A stretch of DNA of 7,392 nucleotides from an uncultured Oscillospiraceae bacterium (GCA_934622035.1 CAKTVG010000045.1:1-7392), one strand, 5' to 3'; shown: positions 1 through 6,626, counted from the first letter of the stretch. Numbers and translations are program-made. The notes: generated by a model from the sequence alone, not told the origin.

Positions 1-171
1 GGCAGCATCTTCCGCGCCAGTCCCAGCGGCGTCTGGGGCGAGCCGAGCAAGGCGAGCGCCGAAAAGGGCGAGAAGGTCTTTGAGCGCTGCGCCGAGCTGG
101 CCGTCGAGGCGATGAACGACGCCTTTGCCTATATGGCTGCGAAGGAACGCTTTAATTACAGCAATTTCTAA
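1..171 (+). CDS. Creatininase-family amidohydrolase, C-terminal fragment
   Basis: This is the last 56 residues of a protein that begins upstream of the window; the frame is open from base 1 and stops at TAA 169-171. The visible part has the pattern GVWGEPSKASAEKGE at residues 10-24 of the fragment, matching the conserved C-terminal G-x-x-G-x-P-x-x-A-x-x-x-x-G segment of the creatininase (creatinine amidohydrolase) fold, followed by an amphipathic final helix. The family contains metal-dependent C-N and C-C hydrolases. The metal ligands lie in the missing N-terminal part, so activity cannot be checked here. From memory, the inositol ring-opening hydrolase IolN of Thermotoga belongs to this family, which would suit the sugar genes downstream; creatinine or another amide as substrate is less likely in this context. 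Family call fairly sure, substrate unknown. Confidence 0.7.
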   Translation, partial: GSIFRASPSGVWGEPSKASAEKGEKVFERCAELAVEAMNDAFAYMAAKERFNYSNF

Positions 172-176
172 GGAGA
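169..176 (+). promoter_or_regulatory. Ribosome binding site overlapping the upstream stop
   Basis: TAAGGAGA: the TAA stop of the creatininase-family gene supplies the first bases of the Shine-Dalgarno sequence for the ATG at 183. AAGGAG at 170-175 leaves a 7-base spacer. This arrangement favours re-initiation by terminating ribosomes. Confidence 0.8.
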
Positions 177-182
177 AACACT

Positions 183-1253
183 ATGGAAAAATTACGCGTA
201 CTGCTGATCGGCGCGGCGTTTTCCGCCGACCTTCATTCCGACGGCTACAGCCGCCTGCTTGACAAGGTGCAGATCGTCGGCATCTGCGACCGCGCGACCG
301 ACCGCGTCGAGGCGCTGGCTAAGCGCTACGGCTTTACCGGCTACAAGGTCTATGACGATTATGATACCGCCATCGCCGAGTGCGAGTGCGACCTCGTGGA
401 CATCTGCATGCCGAATTTCCTGCATCACGATGTTGCCATCAAGGCGCTGAATGCGGGACACAGCATCATCTGCGAGAAGCCGCTGGCGACGACCGTCGAG
501 GACGCGCAGGACATGGTCGATACCGCCGCGCGCCTCGGAAAGCACATCTATTACGCCGAGGACTGGCTCTTCGCCCCCGCTTTCCGCAAGGCAAAGAGCA
601 TTCTGGAGAGCGGCCAGCTCGGCAAGCCCCTGTACATCCGCGCGCGCGAGTGCCACAGCGGCTCGCACAGCCCGTTTGCACAGCTGCTGAAATACTGCGG
701 CGGCGGCTGCATGGTGCACCTCGGCGTGCATCCGGTGAGCTTCATGCTGGCGCTCAAGGACAACAAGTGGGATTCCCTCACCGCCATGACCTCCGGCGGC
801 AAGGAGAAGAACCTCGTCCACGAGCAGATGGAGGGCGAGGACTGGGCAGGCGCGTTCATGCGCTTTGACGACGGCACCTACGCCACGCTGGAAGCGAACT
901 ATGTCACCGTCGGCGGCATGGAGGACGTGCTGGACATCTACTGCGAGCAGGGCTGCATCCATGTCGATCTGTCCTTCTCCGGTCCGGTCAAGGTCTTCTC
1001 CATCCCCGGCCTGGACTACACCGTCGAAAAGGCGGAGATCACGACCGGCTGGTCCACCCCGGCGGTCGACGAAAAGTATTCTCTCGGCTACTGCGGCGAA
1101 ATCTCCCACTTCGTGGAAAGCGCCATGAACGACCGCGACGCGCAGGTCGGCCTGCGCGGCATCGACGGTCTGGAAACGCTCAAGGTCATCAACCTCATTT
1201 ACAAATCCGCCAAGGAAGGCACCCATATCCGCAACCCCCACAAGGAGGGATAA
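183..1253 (+). CDS. Gfo/Idh/MocA-family NAD(P)-dependent sugar/cyclitol dehydrogenase
   Basis: A 356-residue cytoplasmic oxidoreductase of normal family length. Residues 1-125 form a Rossmann domain: strand LRVLLIG (4-10), acidic D36 after the second strand (ICDRA), and the family hallmark E98-K99-P100, whose lysine is catalytic in characterised members. Residues about 130-345 form the alpha/beta C-terminal domain with the GGGCMVHLGVHPV segment (173-185); its H183 corresponds to the usual active-site histidine, while the usual Asp earlier in that motif is H179. The nucleotide motif reads GAAFSADLH (10-18), so the second glycine of GxGxxG is alanine. Members oxidise or reduce a hydroxyl on sugars, inositols or sugar acids. 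Adjacent sugar-acid genes suggest an inositol, glycoside or keto-sugar substrate, but it cannot be named from sequence alone. The start is fixed by the ribosome binding site at 170-175. Confidence 0.9.
   Translation: MEKLRVLLIGAAFSADLHSDGYSRLLDKVQIVGICDRATDRVEALAKRYGFTGYKVYDDYDTAIAECECDLVDICMPNFLHHDVAIKALNAGHSIICEKPLATTVEDAQDMVDTAARLGKHIYYAEDWLFAPAFRKAKSILESGQLGKPLYIRARECHSGSHSPFAQLLKYCGGGCMVHLGVHPVSFMLALKDNKWDSLTAMTSGGKEKNLVHEQMEGEDWAGAFMRFDDGTYATLEANYVTVGGMEDVLDIYCEQGCIHVDLSFSGPVKVFSIPGLDYTVEKAEITTGWSTPAVDEKYSLGYCGEISHFVESAMNDRDAQVGLRGIDGLETLKVINLIYKSAKEGTHIRNPHKEG
1242..1249 (+). promoter_or_regulatory. Ribosome binding site inside the end of the upstream gene
   Basis: AAGGAGGG lies within the last codons (Lys-Glu-Gly) of the Gfo/Idh/MocA gene, 6 bases before the ATG at 1256. 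With only 2 bases between stop and start, the two genes are likely translationally coupled, and this site supports 1256 as the true start of the 827-residue protein. Confidence 0.8.
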
Positions 1254-1255
1254 CG

Positions 1256-3739
1256 ATGGAAAAGAACGTCCCGGAGCTTCGCATCCCGGTGACCGTTGCC
1301 GGTGTGGAGTTCAAGAATCCGTTTTATGTTGCGTCCGGCCCGACGACCAAATCCGTGCGCCAGCTCGTGGAGATCGAGCGCACGGGCTGGGCGGCCGCCA
1401 GCATCAAGCTGAGCATCGACCCGGCGCCCTACATCAACCGCAAGCCGCGCTATTCGCTGTTCAAGGACCGCCATGCGCTGGCCTTCACGGCAGAAAAGCG
1501 CCTGACCTTTGAACAGGGCTTACAGCTCATCCGCGAGGCAAAGCCCCTGCTGCACGACCTCAAGCTCATGGCAAACATCACCTATGCCGGGGACAACGGC
1601 ACCGCGGGCTGGGTGAACATGGCCAAGAAGTTTGAAGAGGCCGGTGCGGACATCATCGAGCTGAATATGTGCTGCCCGAACATGAGCTACAACCTGGAGA
1701 TGACCTCCGGCGGCAGCCAGCACGCGGCCAAGCAGACCGGCGCGAGCATGGGCCAGCACGCGGAGATCGCAGCGGAGATCGTCCGCGCGATCAAGAAGGA
1801 AATCCACATTCCGCTGTTTGTCAAGCTGACGCCCGAGGGCGGCCAGATCGCCCATGTGGCGAAGGCGCTCTATGAAGCGGGCGCGGACGCCGTCGGCGGT
1901 ACCGGCAACCGGCTGGGCATGCCGCCCATCAACCTGGACAATCCCGGCGCGGCGGCCTTCCATTTGCAGGACGAGCTGTCCATGGGCTGCTATTGCAGCA
2001 GCTGGCTCAAGCCGCTGGCGCAGCGCGATACCTATGAAATTCGTAAGGTCTGCGGCCTCGAGCCGCCCATCATGGCCGCGGGCGGCATCACCAACTGGCG
2101 CGACGCCGTGGAGATGGTGCTGTGCGGCGGTACGCTTCTGGGCGTGTGCGCCGAGACGCTGATCTCCGGCTATGACATCGTCCGGCCCATGATCGCGGGT
2201 CTGCACGATTATATGCAGAAGCATGGCTACACCGATCTTTCCCAGATGCGCGGGCTTATCGTCCCCGAGGTAAAGACCGCCACGGATGTGACGCTCTACG
2301 CCGGTTATGCCCACATCAAGGAGCCGAATCTCTCCGCGCCGTGCAAGAGCGTCTGCCCGCATCATGTGCCGGTGCAGGCCGTGGTGCAGAAGGTCGCCAA
2401 GGGCGATTACCGCCGTGCGTGGGAGCTGCTGACGAATACAAACGCGCTGCAAAATCTCTGCGCTCTCGTGTGCGAGCATCCCTGCGAGGATGCCTGCATC
2501 CGCGGCGGCGTGGACGCGCCGGTCAAGATCCGGGAACTCAAGCGCTTCGTGCTAGAATACGGCAAGGCGCAGGGCTGGAAGCCCGCGTGGAGCGAAGCGG
2601 AGCCGAACGGACACCGCGTCGCCGTCATCGGCGCCGGCCCTGCGGGTCTGACCTGCGCGGCTGAGCTGAAAAAGGCGGGCTACGCCGTCACAGTATTTGA
2701 AAAGGAAAAGGAAGCGGGCGGCCTGCTGCGCTATGCGATTCCGAACTATGCAGGGCATCGCACGGAGCTGCAAGCCACCGTAGATGAATTAAAGCAGGCG
2801 GGCGTGGAATTCCGCTTTGAAACCGCCCTGACCGCTGCGCCAGAGGGCTATGACGCCGTCTTTGCCGCGGCGGGGCAGTGGAAAAAGCAGAGTTCCGCAA
2901 TTTCCGGCGCAGAAAAAGCGCTCGATGCGCGGGAATTCCTGCTGCGGCTGAATACGGACGAGAATGTCCGCCTGGGCGGCAGCGTTGCCGTGATCGGAAA
3001 CGGCTGGCCCGCCATTGATGCTGCGCGCGCTGCCGTCCGTCTGGGTGCGGACGAGGTGACCATCCTTGCACCGTCCGCCTTCCCGGCACGCTCTGCCTAC
3101 CGCGAGGCGCTGCTGCTTGCCCGTGAGGAGGGCGTGAGCATCCTCGAAAATGTGCAGGTAACGGACGTTGCGGAAAAAGTAGTTACATTTTCCGTGAACG
3201 GTGCGAAGATGACGCTTGCCTGCGACGAGGCAATCATAGAGAATGCCTATGCTGCGCAGGAGTTTGCCAACGCCGTCAAGCCCGGCCGCATTACGAATAT
3301 CATTTCCGCCATTTCCGCGGGCAAGAACGCAGCGGCGCAGATCGACCGTCAGCTTCGCGACGAAAAAGCAACGCTTCAGCCCATTGGAGCCGTGAAGACG
3401 GTCAATCCGGAAGCGGTGCGCAGCCGCAGCGGCTATCTGAAAAAGGATCCGAATCCGGTGCGCCTGAACGCCCCGGCGGCGGAGAGAAAGAGCGGCTTTG
3501 CGCCCTATACCCGCGTCATGACCGAGGCCGAGGCACAGAAGGAAGCCTCCCGCTGCCTGAACTGCGGCTGCGGCGAGGGCTGCCAGCTCTGCAAGACCAT
3601 CTGCACGGACTTTGCGCCTTATATCGCGGCGGACGATACCATGCAGATCTGCAAGGGCGACTGCGTCGCCTGTGGTATGTGTTATAACCGCTGCCCGAAC
3701 GGCAACATCGAAATGATCAATTTAGGGGAAAAAGTTTAA
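1256..3739 (+). CDS. PreA-like dihydropyrimidine-dehydrogenase barrel fused to PreT/GltD-like Fe-S flavoprotein
   Basis: An 827-residue soluble redox protein. Residues 1-330 form an FMN-type dihydroorotate/dihydropyrimidine dehydrogenase barrel: FYVASGPT (23-30), the active-site segment E135-L-N-M-C-C-P141 whose C140 matches the catalytic Cys of mammalian DPD, VKLTPEGG (189-196) and AAGGI (274-278). Residues 355-440 form a GltD/DPD-type Fe-S domain (C363, C367, C402, C406, C410, C414). Residues 453-700 are a GltD-like FAD/NAD(P)H region with GAGPAG (459-464), E482 and GGLL, and a second nucleotide motif GNGWPA (581-586). Residues 763-813 are a Cys-rich ferredoxin-like tail (11 Cys) ending C803-x2-C806-x2-C809-x3-C813-P. 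It looks like E. coli PreA and PreT joined in one chain, in the reverse of mammalian DPD order. Family: NAD(P)H-dependent reduction of an electron-poor C=C bond. The sugar-operon context argues against pyrimidines. The FAD region appears shortened (see findings). Confidence 0.85.
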   Translation: MEKNVPELRIPVTVAGVEFKNPFYVASGPTTKSVRQLVEIERTGWAAASIKLSIDPAPYINRKPRYSLFKDRHALAFTAEKRLTFEQGLQLIREAKPLLHDLKLMANITYAGDNGTAGWVNMAKKFEEAGADIIELNMCCPNMSYNLEMTSGGSQHAAKQTGASMGQHAEIAAEIVRAIKKEIHIPLFVKLTPEGGQIAHVAKALYEAGADAVGGTGNRLGMPPINLDNPGAAAFHLQDELSMGCYCSSWLKPLAQRDTYEIRKVCGLEPPIMAAGGITNWRDAVEMVLCGGTLLGVCAETLISGYDIVRPMIAGLHDYMQKHGYTDLSQMRGLIVPEVKTATDVTLYAGYAHIKEPNLSAPCKSVCPHHVPVQAVVQKVAKGDYRRAWELLTNTNALQNLCALVCEHPCEDACIRGGVDAPVKIRELKRFVLEYGKAQGWKPAWSEAEPNGHRVAVIGAGPAGLTCAAELKKAGYAVTVFEKEKEAGGLLRYAIPNYAGHRTELQATVDELKQAGVEFRFETALTAAPEGYDAVFAAAGQWKKQSSAISGAEKALDAREFLLRLNTDENVRLGGSVAVIGNGWPAIDAARAAVRLGADEVTILAPSAFPARSAYREALLLAREEGVSILENVQVTDVAEKVVTFSVNGAKMTLACDEAIIENAYAAQEFANAVKPGRITNIISAISAGKNAAAQIDRQLRDEKATLQPIGAVKTVNPEAVRSRSGYLKKDPNPVRLNAPAAERKSGFAPYTRVMTEAEAQKEASRCLNCGCGEGCQLCKTICTDFAPYIAADDTMQICKGDCVACGMCYNRCPNGNIEMINLGEKV

Positions 3740-3743
3740 CTTT

Positions 3744-3750
3744 GGGAGGA
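3744..3750 (+). promoter_or_regulatory. Ribosome binding site that fixes the SDR start
   Basis: GGGAGGA sits 6 bases before the ATG at 3757. A longer reading from TTG 3742 would place this site inside the coding region and add five residues (MGGTQ) that are simply the translated Shine-Dalgarno sequence. The start at 3757 is therefore preferred. Confidence 0.85.
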
Positions 3751-3756
3751 ACACAA

Positions 3757-4575
3757 ATGCACGAAGTTAATTTTGACATCAGCGGCCAGGTTGCGGTCAT
3801 CACCGGCGCGGGCGGCATCATCTGCGGCGTCATGGCGCGCGAGATGGCGAAGAAGGGCGCGAAGGTAGCCCTGCTCGATCTGTTCGTCGAGAACGCACAG
3901 AAGATTGCCGACGAGATCAACGCCGCTGGCGGCGACGCCATTGCCGTCAAGGCCAACGTCCTCGACCGCGCCAGCCTGGAAGAGGCGCGCGACGCCGTTG
4001 TGGCAAAGTACGGCCACATCGATATCCTCATCAACGGCGCAGGCGGCAACAAGAAGCAGGCGACGGTCTCTCCGGAGCTGGACTTCTTCCACCTCGACGT
4101 GGACGCCTTCAAGTGGGTCTTTGACCTGAATGTCACCGGCGCGGTGCTGACGACCATGGTCTTTGGTGAACTGCTGGCAAAGCAGGGAAGCGGCAACGTC
4201 ATCAACATTGCCTCCATGGCGACCTACCATCCTTTGACCAATACCGTCGCCTACTGCGGCGCGAAGGCGGCCGTCGCCAACTTCACCGAGTGGATGGCCA
4301 CGCACTTCAACCAGAACTACAGCAAGAATATCCGCGTCAACGCGATTGCGCCGGGCTTCCTGCTGACCACGCAGAACAAGTTCCTCATGCAGAAGGAGGA
4401 CGGCACGCCTACCGACCGTGGCCAGCGCGTGCTGAACAAGACTCCGATGGGCCGCTACGGCGATCCGGAGGAGATGGCCGGCCCGGTGATCTGGCTTTGT
4501 TCCGAAGCTGCGTCCTTTGTCAACGGCGCGGTGATTCCCGTGGACGGCGGCTTCTCCGCGTTCTGGGGCATCTGA
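3757..4575 (+). CDS. SDR-family oxidoreductase, UxuB-type fructuronate reductase (D-mannonate oxidoreductase) candidate
   Basis: A 272-residue classical short-chain dehydrogenase. Numbered from the ATG at 3757 it has the cofactor motif TGAGGIICG (16-24), acidic D41 after the second strand (favours NAD(H)), NGAGGN (93-98), N125, S153, and Y166-x3-K170, so the full N-S-Y-K catalytic set is present. Three features recall B. subtilis UxuB/YjmF, as I remember it: the insertion after NGAGGN with an acidic-aromatic LDFFHLDVDAF stretch, the APGFLLTTQNKFL loop, and the terminal VDGGFSAF. That enzyme reduces D-fructuronate to D-mannonate. Its length also fits (about 278). The LDH2-family gene follows 18 bases later. 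A keto-sugar acid other than fructuronate, such as tagaturonate or 5-ketogluconate, is quite possible. SDR certain; UxuB subgroup likely. Confidence 0.85.
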   Translation: MHEVNFDISGQVAVITGAGGIICGVMAREMAKKGAKVALLDLFVENAQKIADEINAAGGDAIAVKANVLDRASLEEARDAVVAKYGHIDILINGAGGNKKQATVSPELDFFHLDVDAFKWVFDLNVTGAVLTTMVFGELLAKQGSGNVINIASMATYHPLTNTVAYCGAKAAVANFTEWMATHFNQNYSKNIRVNAIAPGFLLTTQNKFLMQKEDGTPTDRGQRVLNKTPMGRYGDPEEMAGPVIWLCSEAASFVNGAVIPVDGGFSAFWGI

Positions 4576-4593
4576 TTTCAGGAGGGAAATATC

Positions 4594-5652
4594 ATGTCAA
4601 AAATCAAACTGGAAAACCTGAAGAAATTCTGCAAGGAAGCGCTCGTGAAGGAGGGCATGAAGGAGGAGTACGCCGACATTACCGCGACCGTCCTCTCCGA
4701 GACCGACGCCTTCGGCACGAACTCTCACGGCACGAAGAATCTCTATAACTACATCCGCAAATTCCGCGTCGGCGGCATCGACATCCACGCCGAGCCGGAA
4801 GTGATCGCGGAAGGTCCGTCCTTCGCCGCAATGGATGCGCATAAGGCGCTGGGCATGATCCCCTCCGTCAAGGCAATGGAGTTGGCCTGCGAAAAGGCAC
4901 AGAAGACCGGTATCGCCATTGTGACTGTGCGCAACAGCTGCCATTTCGGCGCGGCTGGCTACTATGCCAACATCGCCGCAAAGAAGGGCCTGATCGGCCT
5001 GTCCATGTCCAACGTGGATCCCAACATGACCGCACCCGGTGCGCGCGGCATGCTGCTGGGCAACAACCCCTTCGCCTATGCGGCACCCGCGAACACCACC
5101 CCCAGCGTTTTCCTCGACATTGCCATGAGCAACGTCGCGTCCCTCAAGGTTGTACAGGCCCGCAAGGACGGCAAGAAGATCCCGGACACATGGATCGTCG
5201 ATAAGGACGGCCTGCCCACGACCGATCCCAGCCACTACCCTGAGGAGGGCGCCATGCAGCCCATGGCCGCGCACAAGGGCTACGGCCTTGCGATCATGGT
5301 CGAGCTGCTGACCGGCATTCTCTCCGGCGGCTGCACCTCCATGGGCGGCGACATCGTCTCCTGGTGCTTCGAGCTGGACAAGCCGAATAACGTCTGCCAC
5401 AGCTTCATCGCCATTGACCCGACGAAGTTCCTCGGCGCGGAGAAGGTCTCCGACCGCGTCGAAGACATGGCCGGTATCCTCCGCGCAGCGCCCAAGGCCA
5501 AGGGCGCGACCCGCATCTACACGCCGGGTGAGATCGAATGGACGAAGCACCATGTCGTGGACGAAGAGGGCTTCACCATCCCCGCCGACGTCGAGGCTTC
5601 CTTACAGCAGCTTGCCGAGCTTTCCGGCATTGCCCTGCCCGTGGAAGCGTAA
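4594..5652 (+). CDS. LDH2/MDH2-family oxidoreductase (YjmC/DlgD/YiaK-like)
   Basis: A 352-residue member of the malate/L-lactate/2,3-diketo-L-gulonate dehydrogenase family, which has its own NAD(P) fold, not a classical Rossmann domain. Family landmarks are in order: S44-H45-G46 with the presumed catalytic His, NSCHFGAAGYY (114-124), GNNPFAYAAP (156-165), DIAMS (175-179) and HKGYGLAIMVELL (227-239). Length is normal and nothing is missing. These enzymes interconvert 2-keto acids and 2-hydroxy acids, including diketo-sugar acids. In B. subtilis the uncharacterised homologue YjmC lies in the uronate operon with UxuB (YjmF), the same pairing as here. A keto-sugar-acid reductase or sugar-acid dehydrogenase role is therefore the best inference; lactate or malate is unlikely. 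AGGAGGG at 4580-4586 gives a 7-base spacer to the ATG. Confidence 0.88.
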   Translation: MSKIKLENLKKFCKEALVKEGMKEEYADITATVLSETDAFGTNSHGTKNLYNYIRKFRVGGIDIHAEPEVIAEGPSFAAMDAHKALGMIPSVKAMELACEKAQKTGIAIVTVRNSCHFGAAGYYANIAAKKGLIGLSMSNVDPNMTAPGARGMLLGNNPFAYAAPANTTPSVFLDIAMSNVASLKVVQARKDGKKIPDTWIVDKDGLPTTDPSHYPEEGAMQPMAAHKGYGLAIMVELLTGILSGGCTSMGGDIVSWCFELDKPNNVCHSFIAIDPTKFLGAEKVSDRVEDMAGILRAAPKAKGATRIYTPGEIEWTKHHVVDEEGFTIPADVEASLQQLAELSGIALPVEA

Positions 5653-5659
5653 GGAGGAG
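5650..5659 (+). promoter_or_regulatory. Ribosome binding site overlapping the upstream stop
   Basis: TAAGGAGGAG: the TAA stop of the LDH2-family gene merges with a strong Shine-Dalgarno sequence for the aldolase ATG at 5665, giving a likely coupled junction. Confidence 0.8.
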
Positions 5660-5664
5660 AAACC

Positions 5665-6621
5665 ATGGATGTTCTGAATCGTCTGGCGCTGGCGGGCGTT
5701 GTGCCCGTTGTGGTGCTGGAAAATGCAAAGGACGCCGTTCCGACGGCGAAGGCCATGGTCGCAGGCGGCATCGACGTGATGGAGATTACCTTCCGCACCG
5801 CCGCCGCTGCCGATTCCATCAAGGCCGTCAGCGAAGGCTGCCCGGAAATGCTCGTCGGCGCGGGCACGGTCATCACGCTGGAGCAGTGCAAGAAGGCCGT
5901 CGCCTCCGGCGCGAAGTTCATCGTCGCGCCCGGCTTTGACGAAGAGGTCGTGCGCTGGTGCGTGGAAAACAACATCCCCGTCACGCCCGGCTGCGTCACC
6001 CCGACCGAGATTATGGCGGCGATGAGGCTGGGCCTGAAGGTCGTCAAATTCTTCCCGGCGGGCGTTTACGGCGGACTTTCCGCGATGAAGGCGCTCTCCG
6101 GCCCCTTCGGCGGCATCAAGTTCATCCCGACCGGCGGCGTAAATGCGCAGAATCTGGCAGAGTATATCTCCGCGCCGTTTATCCATGCGGTGGGCGGCAG
6201 CTGGGTCTGCCCGAAGGCCGACATCTCGGCGGGCAACTTTGAGAAGATCACCGCACTATGCAGGGAAGCACGCCGCAGCCTCCTCGGCTTTGAGGTCGCT
6301 CATATCGGCATCAACTGCCCGGATGCGGACGCCTCCGCCGCCGTGTGCGACACCCTGAACGCCGCCTTCGGCTTTGAGACGAAGCTGGGCAATTCCTCCA
6401 ACTTCTCCACCCCCGCCATCGAGGTCATGAAGACGAACTATCTCGGCGAAAAGGGACATATCGCCATCCGCACCAACCGCATTGACATCGCCATTGCGGA
6501 GCTGGAAAAGGCGGGCTATGCCGTTGACCCGGAAACGGCAAAGTACAAGGGCGATCGAATGATTGCCGTGTATCTGAAGCAGGAATTCGGCGGCTTTGCC
6601 GTGCATCTGCTGCAAAAGTAA
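5665..6621 (+). CDS. eda: KDPG/KHG aldolase fused to a C-terminal VOC (glyoxalase-like) domain
   Basis: A 318-residue protein. Residues 1-205 are a class I KDPG/4-hydroxy-2-oxoglutarate aldolase: E40 and R44 in MEITFRT match E. coli Eda E45 and R49, GAGTV is at 65-69, the Schiff-base lysine is K128 in KFFPA, and PTGGV (155-159) and GGSW (177-180) line the phosphate end of the barrel. It cleaves 2-keto-3-deoxy-6-phosphogluconate to pyruvate and glyceraldehyde 3-phosphate, the last step of the route started by the kinase downstream. Ordinary Eda is about 210 residues. Here the frame runs on without an internal ribosome binding site into residues 207-318, which show one or two VOC-type beta-alpha-beta-beta-beta modules (FEVAHIGI, GHIAIRT then an amphipathic helix, and a final FGGFAVHLL). 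H213, H265 and H314 or E307 are candidate metal ligands. Aldolase sure; the tail's role is unknown. Confidence 0.92.
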   Translation: MDVLNRLALAGVVPVVVLENAKDAVPTAKAMVAGGIDVMEITFRTAAAADSIKAVSEGCPEMLVGAGTVITLEQCKKAVASGAKFIVAPGFDEEVVRWCVENNIPVTPGCVTPTEIMAAMRLGLKVVKFFPAGVYGGLSAMKALSGPFGGIKFIPTGGVNAQNLAEYISAPFIHAVGGSWVCPKADISAGNFEKITALCREARRSLLGFEVAHIGINCPDADASAAVCDTLNAAFGFETKLGNSSNFSTPAIEVMKTNYLGEKGHIAIRTNRIDIAIAELEKAGYAVDPETAKYKGDRMIAVYLKQEFGGFAVHLLQK

Positions 6622-6626
6622 GGAGG
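6619..6626 (+). promoter_or_regulatory. Ribosome binding site overlapping the upstream stop
   Basis: TAAGGAGG: the stop codon of the aldolase gene is part of the Shine-Dalgarno sequence for the kinase ATG at 6632, with a 5-base spacer. This couples aldolase and kinase translation. Confidence 0.8.

Noticed and set aside
192..1241. Long open frame of 349 codons on the minus strand
   Set aside because: It mirrors the Gfo/Idh/MocA gene almost exactly. Its product is rich in Ala, Val, Asp, His and Arg with no family motif, as expected from the complement of a GC-rich gene, while the plus-strand protein has clear motifs and a ribosome binding site.
1520..2479. Minus-strand frame of 319 codons inside the PreA-like barrel
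   Set aside because: A low-complexity Ala/His/Arg/Asp-rich product lying opposite conserved barrel motifs; shadow of the coding strand.
3200..3310. Frameshift or sequencing error explaining the short FAD domain
   Set aside because: The frame stays open through both sides and the conserved AISAGKNAA helix and Cys tail follow in the same frame, so an in-frame loss is more likely than a frameshift.
1256..3739. Assignment as a true dihydropyrimidine dehydrogenase for uracil catabolism
   Set aside because: The fold matches, but no pyrimidine-pathway genes are nearby, the substrate-binding N-T pair seems altered, and the operon is dedicated to sugar acids.
3742..3756. Alternative TTG start for the SDR gene
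   Set aside because: The added residues are only the translated Shine-Dalgarno region; the ATG at 3757 has ideal spacing and fits the family N-terminus.
4597..5553. Minus-strand frame of 318 codons opposite the LDH2-family gene
   Set aside because: No recognisable domain or ribosome binding site; the plus strand encodes a full set of LDH2-family motifs.
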